From Bacteroidales bacterium GP2 (GTDB lineage: Bacteria; Bacteroidota; Bacteroidia; Bacteroidales; Muribaculaceae), in contig DAAJ01000008.1 of the NCBI GenBank assembly GCA_001701115.1, positions 1-25,621 of the forward strand: a stretch of DNA of 25,621 bases. The letters run 5' to 3'. Each line of letters starts with the position of its first letter. The stretch's first letter is position 1. The notes beneath the pieces were generated by a model. That model was given only the letters and a program-made list of their open reading frames with translations. It was not told the origin of the DNA and made no database searches. A program made the translations under genes and the position numbers. Below are positions 22,663 through 25,621 of this stretch, in pieces.

Positions 22663-23490
22663 ATGATTTTATTTCCAAACGCAAAAATAAACATTGGGCT
22701 CAACATAATTTCAAAGCGCAGCGACGGCTACCATGACATAGAAACCATCATGTACCCGGTGCCGTGGTGCGACATCCTTGAAATAGTTCCGGCTTCCGGA
22801 ACCGAGACAACACTCACTGTCACAGGGCGCACTATAGCTTGCCCGCCAGAAAAAAACCTTGTCATGAAGGCGTTCCGCGCGCTTGACACCCGTATCCCCC
22901 TTCCTCCGGTCGATATTTTCCTTCACAAAATTGTGCCGGACGGCGCTGGTCTCGGCGGAGGCTCTGCTGATGCTGCGTTTACACTGGTTGCCCTCAATGA
23001 CCTGTTCAAGCTTGACCTTGGCAAAGAGCAGCTTGCGGAGATAGCTTCCGGCATAGGCGCGGACTGTCCTTTCTTTATATATAATGTGCCTATGCTTGCA
23101 ACCGGCACCGGCACAAACCTTGCCCCTGTTGATTTTTCACTTAAAGGCTACCGGATAGCTATTGTCAAACCTGCCGTAAGTGTTCCCACGGCAGAAGCAT
23201 ACGCAGGAGTAACCCCTAAATCACCCGAATTTCCGCTCATGGAATCCGTAGCAAAAAATCCATGCGGGTGGGCAGGGAAAGTTGCAAATGATTTTGAAGC
23301 ATCGGTATTTGGGCGGCATACCGAAATCGCGGCTATCAAAGAGTCGCTTATCGCGCTGGGAGCGGTATATGCCGCAATGTCAGGCTCCGGGTCGGCGGTG
23401 TTCGGAATCTTCCCGGAAGAATGTGACAATTTGGCAGACTCGCTGGAAAGCGCATTTCCCGGATGTGACATCTTTGCCGCTTTGTTATAA
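22663..23490 (+). CDS. ispE: IspE, 4-diphosphocytidyl-2-C-methyl-D-erythritol kinase
   Basis: IspE phosphorylates 4-diphosphocytidyl-2-C-methyl-erythritol with ATP in the non-mevalonate (MEP) pathway of isoprenoid synthesis. The start at 22663 gives 275 residues, normal for the family, and begins with the conserved FPNAKINIGLNI, including the catalytic Lys8; the frame is open further upstream but only antisense to dnaB. The GHMP-kinase ATP loop PDGAGLGGGSADAA (92-105) and the catalytic Asp134 (GIGADCPFF) are present, and the third GHMP motif MSGSGSAVFG is near the end. Predicted cytoplasmic and functional. The 125-bp gap to grpE holds a structured element. Confidence 0.97.
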   Translation: MILFPNAKINIGLNIISKRSDGYHDIETIMYPVPWCDILEIVPASGTETTLTVTGRTIACPPEKNLVMKAFRALDTRIPLPPVDIFLHKIVPDGAGLGGGSADAAFTLVALNDLFKLDLGKEQLAEIASGIGADCPFFIYNVPMLATGTGTNLAPVDFSLKGYRIAIVKPAVSVPTAEAYAGVTPKSPEFPLMESVAKNPCGWAGKVANDFEASVFGRHTEIAAIKESLIALGAVYAAMSGSGSAVFGIFPEECDNLADSLESAFPGCDIFAALL

Positions 23491-23530
23491 TAAATGAACG
23501 TTATGCCCTTGTTTTTGTTATCAAATTAAA

Positions 23531-23581
23531 GACCGGGGCATCAGAGCCCTCATTTGGCAGGATTTTTGATTGGCTCCGGTC
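23531..23581 (+). promoter_or_regulatory. Bulged inverted repeat in the region before grpE
   Basis: gaccgg (23531-23536) and agcc (23545-23548), separated by an 8-nt bulge, pair with the continuous arm ggctccggtc (23572-23581). This gives a 10-bp interrupted stem over a 23-nt loop, about 35 bp upstream of the grpE start. No T-run follows, so an ispE terminator is unlikely. A leader structure affecting grpE-dnaJ expression is possible. I see no clean TTTG/TAnnTTTG promoter in this gap. Confidence 0.4.
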
Positions 23582-23615
23582 ATTAGGTGAAAATAATAAC
23601 AAAAACATATAGGTC

Positions 23616-24230
23616 ATGAGCGACAATAAATCTGAAAACAAGGAAAAATTCGGCAAAACCCCGGTTGACCCCGCGGAAGATGTTGCTGCAGTTATGGATA
23701 ATGTGCCTGAGGCAGCTGAAGAAGACGAAACAGCCGAGGACATTGAAAATGCAGAGATGAATGAAATCGACGCGCTAACCAAGCAGCTCGCCGAAGAGAA
23801 ACTGAAAGTCGAGAAAGAGAAGAAAGAATACCTCTTCCTCATGGCAGAATTTGACAATTTCCGCAAACGCACTTTAAAAGAGAAAAGTGAAATCATCAAG
23901 AATGCCGGAGAGAATGCAATGAAAGGAATCTTGCCTATCGTTGACGATTTTGAAAGAGGCATTGAAGCAAACAAAACAACCGATGACCCGCAGGCTCTGC
24001 GCGAAGGCATGGAGCTGATTTACAGCAAGCTCGTAAAATACCTTGAGCAGAACGGCGTTAAGGCTATAGAAAGCACCGGCACTGATTTCAACCCCGACAT
24101 GCACGAGGCTATAGCTATGGTGCCTGCGCAGGATGAGGAGAGCAAAGGCAAAATCATCGACACCCCCACAAAGGGCTACACCATCAACGATAAAGTGCTC
24201 CGCCACGCAAAGGTTGTTGTGGCACAGTGA
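23616..24230 (+). CDS. grpE: GrpE, nucleotide exchange factor of DnaK
   Basis: GrpE releases ADP from DnaK and so drives the Hsp70 chaperone cycle. The 204 residues show an acidic disordered N-terminus (about 1-48), the long coiled-coil helix (about 48-100, EKEKKEYLFLMAEFDNFRKR), the four-helix dimer part (NAMKGILPIVDDFERGIE, 100-117) and the C-terminal beta domain (DFNPDMHEAIAMVP, 158-170; GYTINDKVLRHAKVVV, 187-202). Length and motifs are normal. It is 44 bp upstream of dnaJ, its functional partner, with which it almost certainly shares a transcript. DnaK is not in this window, which is usual for Bacteroidales. Confidence 0.98.
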   Translation: MSDNKSENKEKFGKTPVDPAEDVAAVMDNVPEAAEEDETAEDIENAEMNEIDALTKQLAEEKLKVEKEKKEYLFLMAEFDNFRKRTLKEKSEIIKNAGENAMKGILPIVDDFERGIEANKTTDDPQALREGMELIYSKLVKYLEQNGVKAIESTGTDFNPDMHEAIAMVPAQDEESKGKIIDTPTKGYTINDKVLRHAKVVVAQ

Positions 24231-24274
24231 CTTCATCCCCCTCATAACCTAATAATCCTCAAAACATCAACACG

Positions 24275-25447
24275 ATGGATAAAAGAGACTACTACGAAGT
24301 GCTTGGTGTGTCAAAGTCAGCGACACCCGAGGAACTGAAAAAAGCATATAGGAAACTCGCCATAAAATACCACCCTGATAAAAATCCGGGTGATAAGGAG
24401 GCTGAGGAAAAATTCAAGGAGGCAGCTGAGGCATACGATGTGCTTTCCGACCCGGATAAGCGCCAGAAGTATGACCAGTACGGTCACTCTATGGGTCCGC
24501 AGGGATTCCCCGGAGGAGGTGCAGGAGGCTATTACAGCACTGGAGGCATGTCTATGGACGATATTTTCTCCGCATTCGGCGACATCTTCGGAGGACGAGG
24601 CGGATTCGATATGGGCAACTTCGGCAGTGCGGCAGGAGGACGTCCCCGCAAGCGCCAGCGCAGAGGCGACGACCTTCGCATCACTATCAAGCTGTCACTT
24701 GAGGATATAGCCAAAGGTGTTTCCAAAACACTCAAACTCAAAGCGTTTACAAAAGATGACCATTGCAACGGAACAGGCGCGAAAGATGGAACGTCATTCC
24801 ATACATGTCCTACCTGTAACGGCACTGGCACAGTGCTCCGCGCACAGCAGACAATCTTCGGCATGTCACAGAGCGCTGCAGTATGCCCCGAATGTAATGG
24901 TGAAGGCAAAATCATCAGCGAAAAATGCCACTACTGTAACGGCACCGGCGTTGAACACAAGGAGCAGACTGTATCTTTCAACATCCCCGCTGGTGTCAGC
25001 GACGGCATGGTACTCACAGTCAAAGGCAAAGGCAATGCGCCTATGCACGGCGGCGTAAACGGCGACCTGCTTGTTGTTATCGAAGAAATCAAGCATCCGG
25101 AACTCATACGTGACGGAAACGATGTGATATACAACCTCATGCTTGACTTCCCGACAGCAGCACTCGGAGGCAGCGCCGAAGTACCGACTATCGGCGGAAG
25201 GGCAAGGCTCAAAATCGCTCCGGGCACACAGCCTGGCAAGATTCTCCGCCTACGTGGCAAGGGACTCCCCTCAACTGATGGTTCAGGCACCGGTGATGAG
25301 CTTGTAAATGTTATGGTATATGTTCCAGAGCAGCTTACAGAAGAAGAAAAGAAAGCCATAGAACAGCTCAAAGACAAGCCTAACATGACCCCGACTGAAA
25401 GCGTCAAAAACCGCATATTCAGCAAACTCCGCCACATTTTCGACTGA
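24275..25447 (+). CDS. dnaJ: DnaJ co-chaperone with an altered zinc-binding site
   Basis: DnaJ delivers unfolded proteins to DnaK and stimulates its ATPase. The 390 residues contain a J domain (1-70) with the HPD motif at 33-35, a Gly/Phe-rich region (75-125), a CxxCxGxG zinc region, two beta-sandwich substrate-binding domains and a C-terminal dimerisation segment. Zinc motifs 2 (C178/C181), 3 (C204/C207) and 4 (C218/C221) are complete. Motif 1 reads DDHCNGTG, so only C164 is left and the expected first Cys is Asp161. Zinc site I, built by motifs 1 and 4, therefore has three Cys and possibly an Asp or the nearby His163. The codons (gat gac cat tgc) are clear, with no frameshift nearby. Otherwise a normal DnaJ. 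Confidence 0.97.
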   Translation: MDKRDYYEVLGVSKSATPEELKKAYRKLAIKYHPDKNPGDKEAEEKFKEAAEAYDVLSDPDKRQKYDQYGHSMGPQGFPGGGAGGYYSTGGMSMDDIFSAFGDIFGGRGGFDMGNFGSAAGGRPRKRQRRGDDLRITIKLSLEDIAKGVSKTLKLKAFTKDDHCNGTGAKDGTSFHTCPTCNGTGTVLRAQQTIFGMSQSAAVCPECNGEGKIISEKCHYCNGTGVEHKEQTVSFNIPAGVSDGMVLTVKGKGNAPMHGGVNGDLLVVIEEIKHPELIRDGNDVIYNLMLDFPTAALGGSAEVPTIGGRARLKIAPGTQPGKILRLRGKGLPSTDGSGTGDELVNVMVYVPEQLTEEEKKAIEQLKDKPNMTPTESVKNRIFSKLRHIFD

Positions 25448-25476
25448 TTACCGACCCACACATAATACATGATTGC

Positions 25477-25507
25477 AAAGAGGAAGAGCCATGCTCCTCC
25501 TCTTTTT
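25477..25507 (+). terminator. Intrinsic terminator after dnaJ
   Basis: aagagga (25478-25484) pairs with tcctctt (25498-25504) over a 13-nt loop, followed by T-run TTTTT to 25507. It lies about 30 bp after the dnaJ stop and ends the grpE-dnaJ transcript. Confidence 0.75.
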
Positions 25508-25571
25508 CATTTCCGAACACAAGCAGAGCATATTAGGAAATTTGTGTTGGTGTGAAATGACGCGCCGGAGA

Positions 25572-25610
25572 GCGCGTCCCGATATGGAGGATGCAAAGCG
25601 CGGGACGCGC
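25572..25610. repeat. GC-rich intergenic palindrome
   Basis: gcgcgtcccg (25572-25581) and cgggacgcgc (25601-25610) are a perfect 10-bp inverted repeat around a 19-bp loop, with a further cgcgc/gcgcg pair just left of it (25561-25576). The core gcgcgggacgc, preceded by gcaaa, also occurs at 19734-19751. This suggests a dispersed intergenic repeat family; the window has only two copies and the right edge cuts the context. Confidence 0.55.
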
Positions 25611-25621
25611 GATTCTGTGTA

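Noticed and set aside
23501..24010. 169-residue minus-strand frame over grpE
   Set aside because: It is the Ser/Phe-rich reverse of the GrpE coiled coil. GrpE is unambiguous.
1..25621. CRISPR array, tRNA, rRNA, insertion sequence or prophage
   Set aside because: No direct-repeat series, cloverleaf, rRNA-like sequence, transposase or integrase was seen on either strand by reading.

Overview
The window looks like chromosomal DNA of an anaerobic gut Bacteroidales bacterium, most likely Muribaculaceae or a close relative. Reasons: an RprX/RprY two-component pair of the Bacteroides type, IspE, DnaB, GrpE, DnaJ, LepA and NhaA of Bacteroidetes character, and promoters of the Bacteroidetes form (TTTG, 19-20 bp, TAnnTTTG). 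The family is inferred; Bacteroidales is well supported. There is no rRNA, tRNA, CRISPR array, insertion sequence or phage gene, and no gap without a gene longer than about 220 bp.

Region A (about 1-11.2 kb, all minus strand) is the interesting part. It is a tightly packed, probably single transcription unit. In the order of transcription it encodes a multi-zinc-ribbon protein, a 1203-residue membrane Ser/Thr protein kinase, an 836-residue protein with a zinc ribbon and three AAA+ (CbxX/CfqX-like) domains, a zinc-ribbon/FHA protein, a PP2C phosphatase, an SH3-like multi-spanning membrane protein, an unrecognised 234-residue helical protein, and a Sel1-repeat protein with its own promoter. Many junctions overlap (17 bp, 4 bp, 4 bp) or are 4-15 bp apart. 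Kinase, phosphatase and phosphothreonine reader form a complete phosphorylation circuit next to an ATP-driven remodelling machine. No secretion-apparatus gene is present, so I read this as a possible undescribed envelope-linked phospho-signalling module. The kinase and the FHA protein share a short KIG(K/H)SGTGKG motif written with different codons.

Region B (11.26-13.8 kb) holds a NarL-type response regulator and, upstream, a TPR histidine kinase. The regulator gene has a good Bacteroidetes promoter with a perfect 14-bp palindrome directly against its -33 element. The regulator gene runs into Region A, so this pair probably controls the module.

Region C (13.9-22.6 kb, minus strand) is core genome: rprX-rprY, nhaA, lepA, a secreted leucine-rich-repeat protein and dnaB. 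Clear terminators close several units, and in two places the -33 element of the next promoter lies in or against the T-rich tail of the preceding terminator.

Region D (22.66-25.6 kb, plus strand) holds ispE, grpE and dnaJ, followed by a terminator and a GC-rich palindromic repeat. DnaJ lacks the first cysteine of its zinc-binding module.
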